This document shows positions 30,848 through 40,844 of a stretch of 64,000 nucleotides of DNA, in pieces; the stretch's first letter is position 1, and every line of letters starts with the position of its first letter. The notes below the pieces were generated by a model, which worked only from the letters and a program-made list of their open reading frames with translations, searched no databases and was not told the origin of the DNA. This DNA is from Erysipelotrichaceae bacterium (GTDB lineage Bacteria > Bacillota_I > Bacilli_A > Erysipelotrichales > Coprobacillaceae), in NCBI GenBank assembly GCA_021770925.1, contig JAETPY010000001.1, positions 17,145 through 81,144 on the forward strand. The letters are read 5' to 3'. The position numbers and the translations under genes are program-made.

Positions 30848-31537
30848 ATGATCGGAATTATTGGTGCAATGGAAGAAGAAGTAGCTGCAATTAAGGAGTA
30901 TATGAATATTATAGACACTAAAACAATTCTAGATTGTACCTTTTATCAAGGAACGATTGAAAATAAAGAAATTGTTTTATTACAAGGTGGAATTGGAAAA
31001 GTAAATGCTGCTATTTGTACTACACTGCTATTAACAAATTATAAAATTGATTTTGTAATAAATATAGGTTCAGCAGGTGGATTATGTTTAAATCAAGAAG
31101 TTGGTGATATTGTTATTTCTGATGAAGTATGTCAATATGATTTTGATGTTACGGCTTTTGCTAATAGGGTATTAGGTGAAGTTCCTGGCCTGCCGCCTAA
31201 AATTAAAGCTGATCAAGAGTTAATTGATAAAGCAAAAAAGGTTTTAGAGAATTTAAAACTTAACTGTGAAGTTGGTTTGATCGTTTCAGGGGATAAATTT
31301 GTTGCTGATAAAAATATTGTTGATTATATAAAGAATAATTTTGCGGAAGCAAAATGCTGTGAGATGGAAGCAGCAGCAGTAGGACAAACATGCTATAAAT
31401 TTAATACTAGATTTATTATTGCACGTTCGTTAAGCGATGTTTTTAATAAAGGTGATTCAACGGTTCAATTTGATGAATATCTAAATAAAGCTGCTAAAGC
31501 TTCTGCTTTAATGTGTGTAGCATTAATTAAGGATTAA
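30848..31537 (+). CDS. mtnN: 5'-methylthioadenosine/S-adenosylhomocysteine nucleosidase
   Basis: IGIIGAMEEEVAAI; INIGSAGGL; CCEMEAAAVGQTCY. Confidence 0.95.
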   Translation: MIGIIGAMEEEVAAIKEYMNIIDTKTILDCTFYQGTIENKEIVLLQGGIGKVNAAICTTLLLTNYKIDFVINIGSAGGLCLNQEVGDIVISDEVCQYDFDVTAFANRVLGEVPGLPPKIKADQELIDKAKKVLENLKLNCEVGLIVSGDKFVADKNIVDYIKNNFAEAKCCEMEAAAVGQTCYKFNTRFIIARSLSDVFNKGDSTVQFDEYLNKAAKASALMCVALIKD

Positions 31538-31539
31538 TT

Positions 31540-33876
31540 ATGAAAAGGCAAATAGAATTATTAGCACCTGCTGGAAGCTATGAGGCTTTGATAGCCGCAA
31601 TTCAAAATGGAGCAAATGCTGTATATTTAGGCGGTAATGAATTTAGCGCTCGGGCATTTGCTACCAATTTTAATCGTGATGAACTAAAACAGGCAATAAA
31701 TTATAGTCATTTAAGAAATGTAAAAGTTTATGTTACTGTAAATACATTGTATGAAGATAATCAATTTGAGCGTTTAAAAGATTATCTTTTGTTTTTATCT
31801 TCAATAAATGTTGATGCTTTAATTATTCAAGATATTGGTTTAATGGCTTATGTAAAAAAGCATTTTTCTAATTTTGAAATCCATATGTCAACTCAAACTA
31901 GTTTATATAATTTAAATGCTGTTAAATATTTTGAGCAAATTGGTATTGAGCGGGTTGTTTTGGCTCGTGAAAATAGTCTAGATGAAATAAAAGATATTTG
32001 TACTAATACTAATCTGGATGTTGAAGTGTTTGTTCACGGAGCTTTATGTATGTCATATTCTGGACAATGTTTGATGTCGAGCATGATTGCTAAAAGAAGT
32101 GGAAATAAAGGTGCCTGTGGACAGCCATGCCGTTTGGCTTATAAATTGCAAAAAGATGATAAAAATCTTAACCAAATACCGACTTATTTATTATCCCCCA
32201 AAGATCTTTGTACGATAGAAAATATTGGTAAATTGATTGAAGCTGGAATTACTTCTTTTAAAATAGAAGGACGAATGAAACGTCCTGAATATGTGGCTAT
32301 AATCGTTAGACAATATCGTGAAGCAATTGATGCTTATTTTCATAAACAAAAATTAACGGATTTTTCTAACCGGATCATTGAAATGAAGCAGATGTTTAAT
32401 CGTGGCTTTACAGGCGGCTTTTTATTACAGAATAAAAGTATTATGGCTAATGAATATCCTGGGAATCGTGGAATCAATCTTGGAACAGTTCTTGATTATG
32501 ACAAAAAAAGAAAAGTAGTCAAAATTAAGTTGATCAATAAAATCAAACAGGGAGATCGAATAAATTTTGAAAGTGTCGATTATACTAGAACAATTACGAA
32601 ATTATTTTTAAATCAGAAATTAGTAAATCAAGCTGGTTTAAATGATATTGTGGAAATTGAATTAAATACACCAGTAAAAAAAGGAGAATCTGTATACAAG
32701 ATTATTGATATAGATTTGATTGAAAAAGCTCATGCCAGTTATCGAAAAGAACAAATAAAAAATCCTGTTGAAATGTATTTTACTAGTCAGATGTATGACC
32801 ATCCAATTCTCAGTATTACATATTGTGGCAAAACAGTTTCTGTTACTTCAAAACAAATTATTGAGCCGGCAAGTAAAAGTCCTTTGACAAGTGAGAGAAT
32901 CAAAGCACAACTTGCTAAATTAGGTAATACTGTTTTTAAAGCCGAAAATATAATTGTTGAAATTCCCCCTAATGCTTTTTTTAGTCTTAAAGAAATTAAT
33001 GAAATGCGTCGCCAGGTAATTAATAAATTAAGTGATTCTTTAATAACTACTAAAACTACAAATATATTCATAGAAGAAGAGAAAAAGGAACATCTAAGTA
33101 AAAAAATTAAAGGAATTTATGTTCGCATTTATTCTTTAACGCAATTAAATGCCTTAATTGATGAAGACATTGAAGGATATTATTTTCCAATATTTAAACA
33201 GTTAAGAGAAGCAATTGAACTTGCTGCTAAATATGATAAAAAAATTATCCCATTTACTGGATTTTTAACTAACCACCACCAACTAATTAACTTTAAAAAT
33301 AGTAATTTATATCAAAAAGTTGATGAAATACTAGTTGGAGACTATGGCGCTTTAGAAATATTTAATGATAAAAAATGTATTCTTGATACAACATTTAATC
33401 TTTATAATAGTTATGCTTTAAACTATTTAAGAAATCATGATGCAATTCTTTCTTTAGAAATGAGTAAAAAACAGATCAACAATTTATCAAATATTCATCA
33501 AAATATAACAATGACAGCCTATGGTAAAACAATCAATATGCATTTAAAGCATTGTATAATTAGTGGTCATTATTTTAAAGAAAAAAAGATAGGCTGTAAT
33601 ATGTGTAAAAAAGGAAATTATTGTTTAATTGATCGTAAAGGAGAAAAATTTAGAATTTTAACCGATAGTAATTGTAATAATTTAGTTTTTAATAGTCATT
33701 GTTTATATTTAAATAAACTTAATAATCTGGATGTTGATTATATTTTATTATCTTTTAGTGATGAAAATGTTGAGATGGTAAAATTGGTTTATCAAGAATT
33801 TAAACAGATTTTATTAGATAAAAAAAATCAAATTCCTACTTTTATTAATCATACAAACGGATATTTTTATGATTAA
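31540..33876 (+). CDS. U32 family peptidase
   Basis: ELLAPAGSYEALIAAIQNGANAVYLGG; VFVHGALCMSYSGQCLMSS. Confidence 0.95.
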   Translation: MKRQIELLAPAGSYEALIAAIQNGANAVYLGGNEFSARAFATNFNRDELKQAINYSHLRNVKVYVTVNTLYEDNQFERLKDYLLFLSSINVDALIIQDIGLMAYVKKHFSNFEIHMSTQTSLYNLNAVKYFEQIGIERVVLARENSLDEIKDICTNTNLDVEVFVHGALCMSYSGQCLMSSMIAKRSGNKGACGQPCRLAYKLQKDDKNLNQIPTYLLSPKDLCTIENIGKLIEAGITSFKIEGRMKRPEYVAIIVRQYREAIDAYFHKQKLTDFSNRIIEMKQMFNRGFTGGFLLQNKSIMANEYPGNRGINLGTVLDYDKKRKVVKIKLINKIKQGDRINFESVDYTRTITKLFLNQKLVNQAGLNDIVEIELNTPVKKGESVYKIIDIDLIEKAHASYRKEQIKNPVEMYFTSQMYDHPILSITYCGKTVSVTSKQIIEPASKSPLTSERIKAQLAKLGNTVFKAENIIVEIPPNAFFSLKEINEMRRQVINKLSDSLITTKTTNIFIEEEKKEHLSKKIKGIYVRIYSLTQLNALIDEDIEGYYFPIFKQLREAIELAAKYDKKIIPFTGFLTNHHQLINFKNSNLYQKVDEILVGDYGALEIFNDKKCILDTTFNLYNSYALNYLRNHDAILSLEMSKKQINNLSNIHQNITMTAYGKTINMHLKHCIISGHYFKEKKIGCNMCKKGNYCLIDRKGEKFRILTDSNCNNLVFNSHCLYLNKLNNLDVDYILLSFSDENVEMVKLVYQEFKQILLDKKNQIPTFINHTNGYFYD

Positions 33877-33990
33877 TTATCAAATTTTAGAAATAATTGT
33901 TGCTATAATACGAAAAAAATTATAAAAATGCAAAATTTTATTGAAGGTAAGTAAGGAAAATGCTAAAATTTATTTATCGGAGGTATAAAG

Positions 33991-34320
33991 ATGATAGATA
34001 AAGATTTAGCAGCCAGATTAAAATCCTATCGTAATTTTAAGCACCTTACTCAAAAAGAAGTGGCCAAGTATTTAAAAGTTCCACATTCTGCTATCTCTGA
34101 CATTGAAAATGGTAAAAGGGATATTACAGTTGGAGAACTTAAAATTTTTTCTAATTTATATGGTCGCAGTGTTGAAGAAATTATGAGCGGCAAAAAGTAT
34201 GATTATTATAATATTGCTAATATTGCACGACTTTTAACAGAATTACCAGATGAGGATTTAAAAGAAGTTATGTTTATTATTGAATACAAGCGTAAACGTA
34301 ATGAAGAAAGAGAAAAATAG
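33991..34320 (+). CDS. XRE-family helix-turn-helix regulator
   Basis: LTQKEVAKYLKVPHSAISDIENGKRDITVGELKIFSNLY. Confidence 0.9.
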   Translation: MIDKDLAARLKSYRNFKHLTQKEVAKYLKVPHSAISDIENGKRDITVGELKIFSNLYGRSVEEIMSGKKYDYYNIANIARLLTELPDEDLKEVMFIIEYKRKRNEEREK

Positions 34321-34345
34321 AGTGAGATTTTCTCACTCTATTTTA
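34318..34345. terminator. Bidirectional terminator
   Basis: ATAGAGTGAG-ATTTT-CTCACTCTATTTTA. Confidence 0.75.
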
Positions 34346-34914
34346 ATGCTTTTAAACTTTTCTAACATAAGTTTGCCATCATTCAAGACTAAATCGGTAC
34401 ATTCTTCAAAAGTTGAACTATGATAGAATTTAACATCAATATTATCTTTAATAATTGACACTATTGCAAAAGTTCCAAAACCATAGCTCCCACGATTGAT
34501 CATTACACTACCAGGATTAATAATATATTTATTTTCAATAACACTGCACACAGGAACATGGGTATGACCATGAAAGGCTATATCAATATGCTTTTTTTTC
34601 ATAAAAGTAATTAATTGATCATTTCCATAATAAATATTGAATTTATTACCATGTGTAATTAAACAACGATATTTTTCAGCTTTAAAAATTATATTTATAT
34701 TAAAAGTTCCTAACTGATCATGATTTCCATTAGCAGTAAGATATTTTGTTAACAGGGGGTTATTATTTTTTAACGAAGAATCACCACAATGAATATAGTA
34801 ATCCATATTGGGATATCTATCAGTTATTTTTTTTAAAAGATCATTTTGTAAATGTGTATCACTAAGAACTAAAAGCTGCATATAGCTCACTTCCTTTGTT
34901 AATAATTTTATCAT
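34333..34914 (-). CDS. YfcE/MJ0936-type metallophosphoesterase
   Basis: MQLLVLSDTHLQND; YIHCGDSS; TANGNHD; FHGHTHVP; true start probably at the internal MQLLVLSD. Confidence 0.93.
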   Translation of the reverse strand: MIKLLTKEVSYMQLLVLSDTHLQNDLLKKITDRYPNMDYYIHCGDSSLKNNNPLLTKYLTANGNHDQLGTFNINIIFKAEKYRCLITHGNKFNIYYGNDQLITFMKKKHIDIAFHGHTHVPVCSVIENKYIINPGSVMINRGSYGFGTFAIVSIIKDNIDVKFYHSSTFEECTDLVLNDGKLMLEKFKSIKIE

Positions 34915-35005
34915 ATTAGGAAAATTTATTATATATATTAAGTAAAAAAAGTATCGATTAAAGCATAAAATTTAAATTTTAGTTTTAAAAAGATTTAAGA
35001 AAGTG

Positions 35006-35034
35006 TTTACATCCAATAATATTCGTTGTAGAAT
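35006..35034 (+). promoter_or_regulatory. Putative promoter of the first IIB gene
   Basis: TTTACA-N17-TAGAAT. Confidence 0.5.
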
Positions 35035-35066
35035 TATAATAAGTAAAAAAGGAGTGTGTACATTAT

Positions 35067-35381
35067 ATGAAAACTATTTTATTAGTGTGTTCAGCTGGTA
35101 TGTCAACTAGCTTATTAGTAACAAAAATGGAGGGTGCTGCTAAAGAAGCTGGTGTTGAATGTAAAATTTTTGCATTGCCTTTCTCAGATGCACCAAGAGT
35201 ATTAGAAGAAGTCGATTGTATCTTACTTGGACCTCAAGTTAGATTTCAAAAAGCTGCTATCGAAAAATTAGCTGCAGGACGTAAAGCAGGGGCAATTCCT
35301 GTAGATGTGATTGATATGAGAGATTATGGGACAATGAATGGTAAAGCTGTATTTGAAACTGCAATGAAAATGATTGGTTAA
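35067..35381 (+). CDS. PTS sugar transporter subunit IIB (lactose/cellobiose type)
   Basis: ILLVCSAGMSTSLLVTKME, DCILLGPQVRF. Confidence 0.93.
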   Translation: MKTILLVCSAGMSTSLLVTKMEGAAKEAGVECKIFALPFSDAPRVLEEVDCILLGPQVRFQKAAIEKLAAGRKAGAIPVDVIDMRDYGTMNGKAVFETAMKMIG

Positions 35382-35462
35382 AAGAAGAGCTTGGCTGAAA
35401 AGGTAAAACGGGCGTTTTTATAATGCCCTTTTTATATGAAATATAATGAAGGAGAGAAAATT

Positions 35463-35780
35463 ATGAAAACTAGAATTATGTTAATATGCGCTGCAGGGAT
35501 GTCAACCAGCTTATTAGTAACAAAAATGGAAAAGGCTGCTAAAGAGGCTGGAGATGAAGTGGAAATCTTTGCATTGCCTTTAACTGAAGGGGGAAAACTT
35601 ATTAATACAGTTGATTGTGTATTACTTGGACCTCAAGTTAGATATGCTAAAACAGAAGTTGAAAAACTTATTAAAGAAACTGGAAAAGATATTCCTCTTG
35701 ATATAATTGAAATGAAAGATTATGGCATGATGAATGGTAAAGCTGTTTATGAATATGCTAAAAAATTAATGAATCAATAA
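35463..35780 (+). CDS. PTS sugar transporter subunit IIB, tandem paralog
   Basis: MLICAAGMSTSLLVTKMEKAAKEAG; start at 35463 rather than 35436. Confidence 0.93.
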   Translation: MKTRIMLICAAGMSTSLLVTKMEKAAKEAGDEVEIFALPLTEGGKLINTVDCVLLGPQVRYAKTEVEKLIKETGKDIPLDIIEMKDYGMMNGKAVYEYAKKLMNQ

Positions 35781-35795
35781 TTCATTAAAATATAT

Positions 35796-35819
35796 GAGAC
35801 TGGTTAGCAGTCTCTTTTT
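35796..35819 (+). terminator. Rho-independent terminator
   Basis: GAGACTG-GTTAG-CAGTCTC-TTTTT. Confidence 0.8.
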
Positions 35820-35894
35820 ATTATTTTTGAATTTTGCTCTTTTTTGTTGTATACAATTATGCTATAATAACCTAAATAATTAGGAGGTTATTGT

Positions 35895-36167
35895 ATGCAA
35901 AAGGGGATTATTACAGTAGTAGGTAAAGATCAAGTTGGAATTATTGCTAAAGTATGTACTTATTTAGCAACTAAACAGGTAAATATTTTAGATATTTCGC
36001 AAACTATTATTCAAGGTTATTTTAATATGATGATGATTGTGGAATTAAGTTCGATAACTGATGAATTTGGTACTATCTGTGAGGAATTAGATAAATTAGG
36101 TATTGAAATAGGTGTTAATATTAAATTGCAGCATGAAAATATTTTTAATAAAATGCACCGTATTTAA
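35895..36167 (+). CDS. ACT domain protein (UPF0237)
   Basis: [35 protein letters not shown]. Confidence 0.93.
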   Translation: MQKGIITVVGKDQVGIIAKVCTYLATKQVNILDISQTIIQGYFNMMMIVELSSITDEFGTICEELDKLGIEIGVNIKLQHENIFNKMHRI

Positions 36168-36181
36168 GGAGAATTTGTAAA

Positions 36182-37546
36182 ATGATTAATTTATTTGAAG
36201 TAGCAGAAACAAATAAAATGATTGAACAGGAGAACCTTGATGTAAGAACTATTACTTTAGGAATTAGTTTATTAGACTGTATGGATCATGATGTTAATGT
36301 TTTATGCGAAAATATTTATAAAAAAATTACTACTATAGCTAAAGATTTGGTTTCAACGGGAAAACAAATTGAAATGAAGTATGGGATACCAATCGTTAAT
36401 AAACGGATTTCAGTTACACCAATTGGTTTTATAGGTTCTAACGCATGTAAAACTACAGATGATTTTGTTAAAATTGCAAAAGTTTTAGATAAATGTGCAC
36501 ATGAAACAGGTGTAAATTTTATAGGTGGTTATAGTGCTATCGTATCTAAAGGAATGACTAAAGCTGAGGAGTTATTGATTAGATCAATTCCTGAAGCAAT
36601 GAAAGTAACTAGCAACGTATGTAGTTCTGTCAATGTTGGTTCAACTAAAACTGGTATCAATATGGATGCTGTTAAATTGATGGGAGAAATTATTAAAGAA
36701 ACTGCAGTTTTAACAAAAGAAAATGATTCGATTGGATGTGCCAAGCTGGTTGTTTTATGCAATGCACCTGATGATAATCCATTTATGGCTGGAGCTTTTC
36801 ATGGTGTAAGCGAAGCTGATGCAATTATTAATGTTGGAGTTAGTGGTCCTGGAGTAGTTAAAACGGCAATTGAAAATGCTAAGGGTAAAGATTTTGGAAA
36901 GTTATGTGAAATCATTAAAAAAACAGCTTTTAAAATTACCCGTGTTGGTCAATTGGTAGCATTGGAAGCATCAGAAAGATTAGGTATTCCATTTGGTATA
37001 ATTGATTTATCATTGGCACCTACTCCTGCAATTGGTGATAGCATTGCTGATTGTCTTGAAGGAATGGGGTTAGATAGTGTAGGTGCACCAGGAACAACTG
37101 CAGCTCTTGCAATTTTAAATGATCAAGTAAAAAAAGGTGGAGTTATGGCTTCTTCATATGTTGGAGGATTAAGTGGTGCTTTTATTCCCGTTAGTGAAGA
37201 TCAAGGTATGATCAATGCTGTAAACAATGGAGCTTTGACACTTGAAAAATTAGAAGCTATGACATGTGTGTGTTCAGTTGGTCTTGATATGATTGCTATT
37301 CCAGGTAGTGTTGAAGCAACTACTATTTCTGGGATAATAGCTGATGAAATGGCGATTGGAATGATCAATCAAAAAACAACAGCTGTTAGAATTATTCCTG
37401 TTATTGGAAAAGATGTTGGAGAAGTCGTAGAATTTGGAGGATTATTAGGATATGCTCCAATTATGCCAGTAAACAATTTTGGATGTGCTGAATTTATTAA
37501 TCGCGGTGGAAGAATTCCTGCACCAATTCACAGTTTTAAAAATTAA
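36182..37546 (+). CDS. PFL family protein (UPF0210/DUF711)
   Basis: Paired with the ACT gene; [27 protein letters not shown]. Confidence 0.92.
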   Translation: MINLFEVAETNKMIEQENLDVRTITLGISLLDCMDHDVNVLCENIYKKITTIAKDLVSTGKQIEMKYGIPIVNKRISVTPIGFIGSNACKTTDDFVKIAKVLDKCAHETGVNFIGGYSAIVSKGMTKAEELLIRSIPEAMKVTSNVCSSVNVGSTKTGINMDAVKLMGEIIKETAVLTKENDSIGCAKLVVLCNAPDDNPFMAGAFHGVSEADAIINVGVSGPGVVKTAIENAKGKDFGKLCEIIKKTAFKITRVGQLVALEASERLGIPFGIIDLSLAPTPAIGDSIADCLEGMGLDSVGAPGTTAALAILNDQVKKGGVMASSYVGGLSGAFIPVSEDQGMINAVNNGALTLEKLEAMTCVCSVGLDMIAIPGSVEATTISGIIADEMAIGMINQKTTAVRIIPVIGKDVGEVVEFGGLLGYAPIMPVNNFGCAEFINRGGRIPAPIHSFKN

Positions 37547-37570
37547 AAGACGAATTTTCGTCTTTTTAAT
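37543..37570 (+). terminator. Rho-independent terminator
   Basis: AAAAGACGAATTTTCGTCTTTTT. Confidence 0.75.
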
Positions 37571-37814
37571 TGTTTAGATAATTAATTATATGAAAATTAA
37601 GTTATTTTATAAAATTCAAAGTGAATTAAAATATTTGTTAACGACTAATAATTTCAAAAATAGAATATGACAAGAATTTATAAAAGAGTTGATTTTAGAA
37701 AGAAGCTGATTAAAGATGCATCTATTCTAAATAAAATCTAACGAAAGGAAAATGTATATCAAATGATGAAATAAAATAGATATCACATTTGTAATATACT
37801 AGGAAAATTATAGT

Positions 37815-39044
37815 ATGAATGATTTAATAGTTTTTTTTCCATTATGCCAGAATGATGATATAGAAGAGTGCTTCAAATTATACGATGAAATTATTAGAAA
37901 TGATAATTTGGAAAATGCTAGTTATTTTGTATCGTTATTAATTAAATTAGCAGAAAAATATAATTTATATGATAATTTGTTTAATAGTTTGTTAACGCAC
38001 TTATTAATCAATAATGAAAATTCATTTACTTTGGCATTAGAAAGAAAAAAAGAAATTTCTGAAAATTTAAAAAAAGTAGTTATTAATGATTTTAAAATCA
38101 TTTTTAAAATGTTTAATACCGATTTTAGCTCTTTAACATCTTTACAGCAAGATTTAATTACTAATTTTATTCCATCAAAACCTATAATTAATCAAGAGTT
38201 ATTTGATATTTTTGGTTCCTTACAAAACAGGTTATCTAATTGTAAAAATGTTGATGAATTTTATAATACTCTAGAAAAATTCTTTTTAAATTATGGGGTA
38301 GGAAAATTTGGATTAAATAAAGCATTTCGTTATGAAAACAATCAAATATGTCCTATAATACATATAGGTAATGGACGATTAAATCAATTAATAGGATATG
38401 AAAGTCAAAAACAAAAACTTACCCAAAATACAGAAGCATTTTTATCTGGAAAAAAAGCTAATAATGTTCTTTTATATGGAGATAGCGGTACTGGAAAATC
38501 AAGCAGTATCAAAGCTTTATTAAATGAATATTATAAAGAAGGATTAAGAATGGTCGAAATTTACAAACATCAATTCAAATACTTACCAAGTATCACTCAA
38601 GAATTACAATCTCGTAATTATAAATTTATTTTATTTATGGATGATTTATCATTTGAAGAGTTTGAGATCGAATACAAATACTTAAAAGCTGTTATTGAAG
38701 GCGGTTTAGAAAAAAAACCAGACAATATTTTAATTTACGCAACTAGCAATCGTCGTCATTTAGTTAAACAGACATGGAGTGATCGTCAAGGTCAAGATGA
38801 AGTTAATATAAATGACGCTAAACAAGAGAAAACATCATTAAGCTCTAGATTTGGGGTAAAAATATTATATACACATCCAAATCGTCAAAATTACTTAGAT
38901 ATTGTAGATGGGCTGGCTAAACAATATGATCTACATATGTCTCAAGAAGAATTACATCAAAAGGCTCTAGCCTGGGAAATACGTTATGGTGGATTTTCAG
39001 GAAGAACGGCTAAACAATTTATTAATGCTATGTTAGGAAGATAA
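37815..39044 (+). CDS. AAA ATPase, DUF815 family
   Basis: LLYGDSGTGKSSSIKALLNEY; FILFMDDLSFEEFE; IYATSNRRHLVKQTWSDR. Confidence 0.9.
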   Translation: MNDLIVFFPLCQNDDIEECFKLYDEIIRNDNLENASYFVSLLIKLAEKYNLYDNLFNSLLTHLLINNENSFTLALERKKEISENLKKVVINDFKIIFKMFNTDFSSLTSLQQDLITNFIPSKPIINQELFDIFGSLQNRLSNCKNVDEFYNTLEKFFLNYGVGKFGLNKAFRYENNQICPIIHIGNGRLNQLIGYESQKQKLTQNTEAFLSGKKANNVLLYGDSGTGKSSSIKALLNEYYKEGLRMVEIYKHQFKYLPSITQELQSRNYKFILFMDDLSFEEFEIEYKYLKAVIEGGLEKKPDNILIYATSNRRHLVKQTWSDRQGQDEVNINDAKQEKTSLSSRFGVKILYTHPNRQNYLDIVDGLAKQYDLHMSQEELHQKALAWEIRYGGFSGRTAKQFINAMLGR

Positions 39045-39055
39045 ATAGGTGTTAT

Positions 39056-40783
39056 ATGCAAAAATTATTATTGAGAGATTATAATAAAATTAAATCATAT
39101 CTAGATGATGCTAATTATGAAGGTTATAATTCAAATTTTGTAACAATGATGATGTGGGATCATGAATATGAGATTTTCTATGAAATTAAAGATAATTTTA
39201 TGATTATGTTACATACTTATATGAATGAAAAGTTTTTTGCTATGCCATTTTGTAAACCTGAATATTATCAAGAAGCTCTTGACTATATGATAGAATATGC
39301 TAATCAACACAATTTTCTATTTAAAATTGATTTAGCAGTAGAAAAATCAAAACAATTAATTCAGGAATTGTATGGTGATAAATTTTTATATCTTCACAAT
39401 GAAGATTTTGATGACTACATTTATAATAAATCTTCTTTAGAAACATTATCAGGTAAAAAAATGCAAAAAAGACGAAATCATTTTAATGCTTTTCTTAAAG
39501 AAAATCCTAATTATGTCTATAAAGAAATTGAAGATAATGATATCGACAATGTACTTCAATGTTTAAAAAAATGGGACTTTTCAAGACGGATTGAAGAAAG
39601 TGTAATTTCTGAATATATTGGAATTGTTTATTTATTAGTACATCGCCATGAATTAAATATTAAAACTGGATGTATTTATATTAATGATAAATTAGAAGCA
39701 TTTATTATTGGATCACCATTAAAACATAATACTGTTCAAATTCATGTTGAAAAAGCAAATAAAGATATTAGAGGACTTTATGTTGCAATTGGAAAATTTT
39801 TTTTAGAGAAAAACTTTGAAGGGTATGAGTTTGTAAATCGTGAGGAGGATATGGGTTTAGAAACATTACGTAAAGCTAAACAAATGCTTCATCCAGTAAA
39901 AATGTTAAAAAAATACACTATTGTTTTAAATAATCAATCAATTAGCCAAGCTGGTGATAAAGATTTACATAATGTTATCGATTTATGGCGCAATAGTTTT
40001 GAAGATGAGGATGAAATGTCTACGAATTTTTATTTTATAAATAGATATCAAAAAGAAAATACTTATCTTTTAAAAAATAATAATCAGATAGTTTCTATGT
40101 TGCAAATTGTTCCATATACTATTCTTTTAAACAATAAAGAAGAGCGGGTATATTTCATCTTAGGGGTAGCAACTAATAAAGATTATCAGAGACAAGGATT
40201 AATGAAAAAACTTATGCATTATGTTTTAACGTTACCAAAATATCAAAACGCTAAAATAATGTTACAGGCGTATCATCCAGAGTTATATTATCAATTTGGA
40301 TTTAATGAAGATTATTTTCATAAAGTTACAAAAGTAGATAAACAATCATATTTAACAAAGTCTAAACTTAAAATAATTGAAAATTATGATTACAACAAAT
40401 TAGTAAATTTATATGATTGTTTTTGTAATAAATTTACAGGATATCGTAAAAGAAATATTGATTATTACAAAAAATATTTAATTCCACGCTGTGTGGCTTT
40501 TAGGGAAGAAATTGAAGTTTTTTATCGTGATGCAAAAACAGTTGGATATGCTGTATACAGCGAAGATGGTACAACTATTAAAATATCCGAAATTATTTAT
40601 TTAGATCAAAATGATCTAGATGACATACTTAGTTATTTTGTTAGTTATGATAAAGAAATAATTGTCGAAAGTGATCTAAAAGCCAAAATAGATGGTGAAT
40701 GTACTTTTGTTTGTACAATGCTAACCAATTTCTTAAAAAATAATTGTCAAGATAATAATTTTTATATAAATGAATGCTTATAA
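39056..40783 (+). CDS. Fusion of DUF2156-type (LPG synthase C-terminal-like) domain with Eis-like GNAT domain
   Basis: N-half KKMQKRRNHFNAFLKENP...YEFVNREEDMGLETLRKAKQMLHP; C-half ILGVATNKDYQRQGLMKKLMHYVL. Confidence 0.85.
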   Translation: MQKLLLRDYNKIKSYLDDANYEGYNSNFVTMMMWDHEYEIFYEIKDNFMIMLHTYMNEKFFAMPFCKPEYYQEALDYMIEYANQHNFLFKIDLAVEKSKQLIQELYGDKFLYLHNEDFDDYIYNKSSLETLSGKKMQKRRNHFNAFLKENPNYVYKEIEDNDIDNVLQCLKKWDFSRRIEESVISEYIGIVYLLVHRHELNIKTGCIYINDKLEAFIIGSPLKHNTVQIHVEKANKDIRGLYVAIGKFFLEKNFEGYEFVNREEDMGLETLRKAKQMLHPVKMLKKYTIVLNNQSISQAGDKDLHNVIDLWRNSFEDEDEMSTNFYFINRYQKENTYLLKNNNQIVSMLQIVPYTILLNNKEERVYFILGVATNKDYQRQGLMKKLMHYVLTLPKYQNAKIMLQAYHPELYYQFGFNEDYFHKVTKVDKQSYLTKSKLKIIENYDYNKLVNLYDCFCNKFTGYRKRNIDYYKKYLIPRCVAFREEIEVFYRDAKTVGYAVYSEDGTTIKISEIIYLDQNDLDDILSYFVSYDKEIIVESDLKAKIDGECTFVCTMLTNFLKNNCQDNNFYINECL

Positions 40784-40844
40784 ATATTGACTATACCTTT
40801 AATACATTATAAAATGTAATGGAATTGAAGGAGGTCAGCAATTA

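Noticed and set aside
37667-37741. 24-codon ORF MTRIYKRVDFRKKLIKDASILNKI upstream of DUF815
   Set aside because: No convincing RBS, short, expected by chance in AT-rich DNA
40784-40844. Purine/PRPP riboswitch upstream of purF
   Set aside because: Leader is only about 60 nt and lacks conserved motifs
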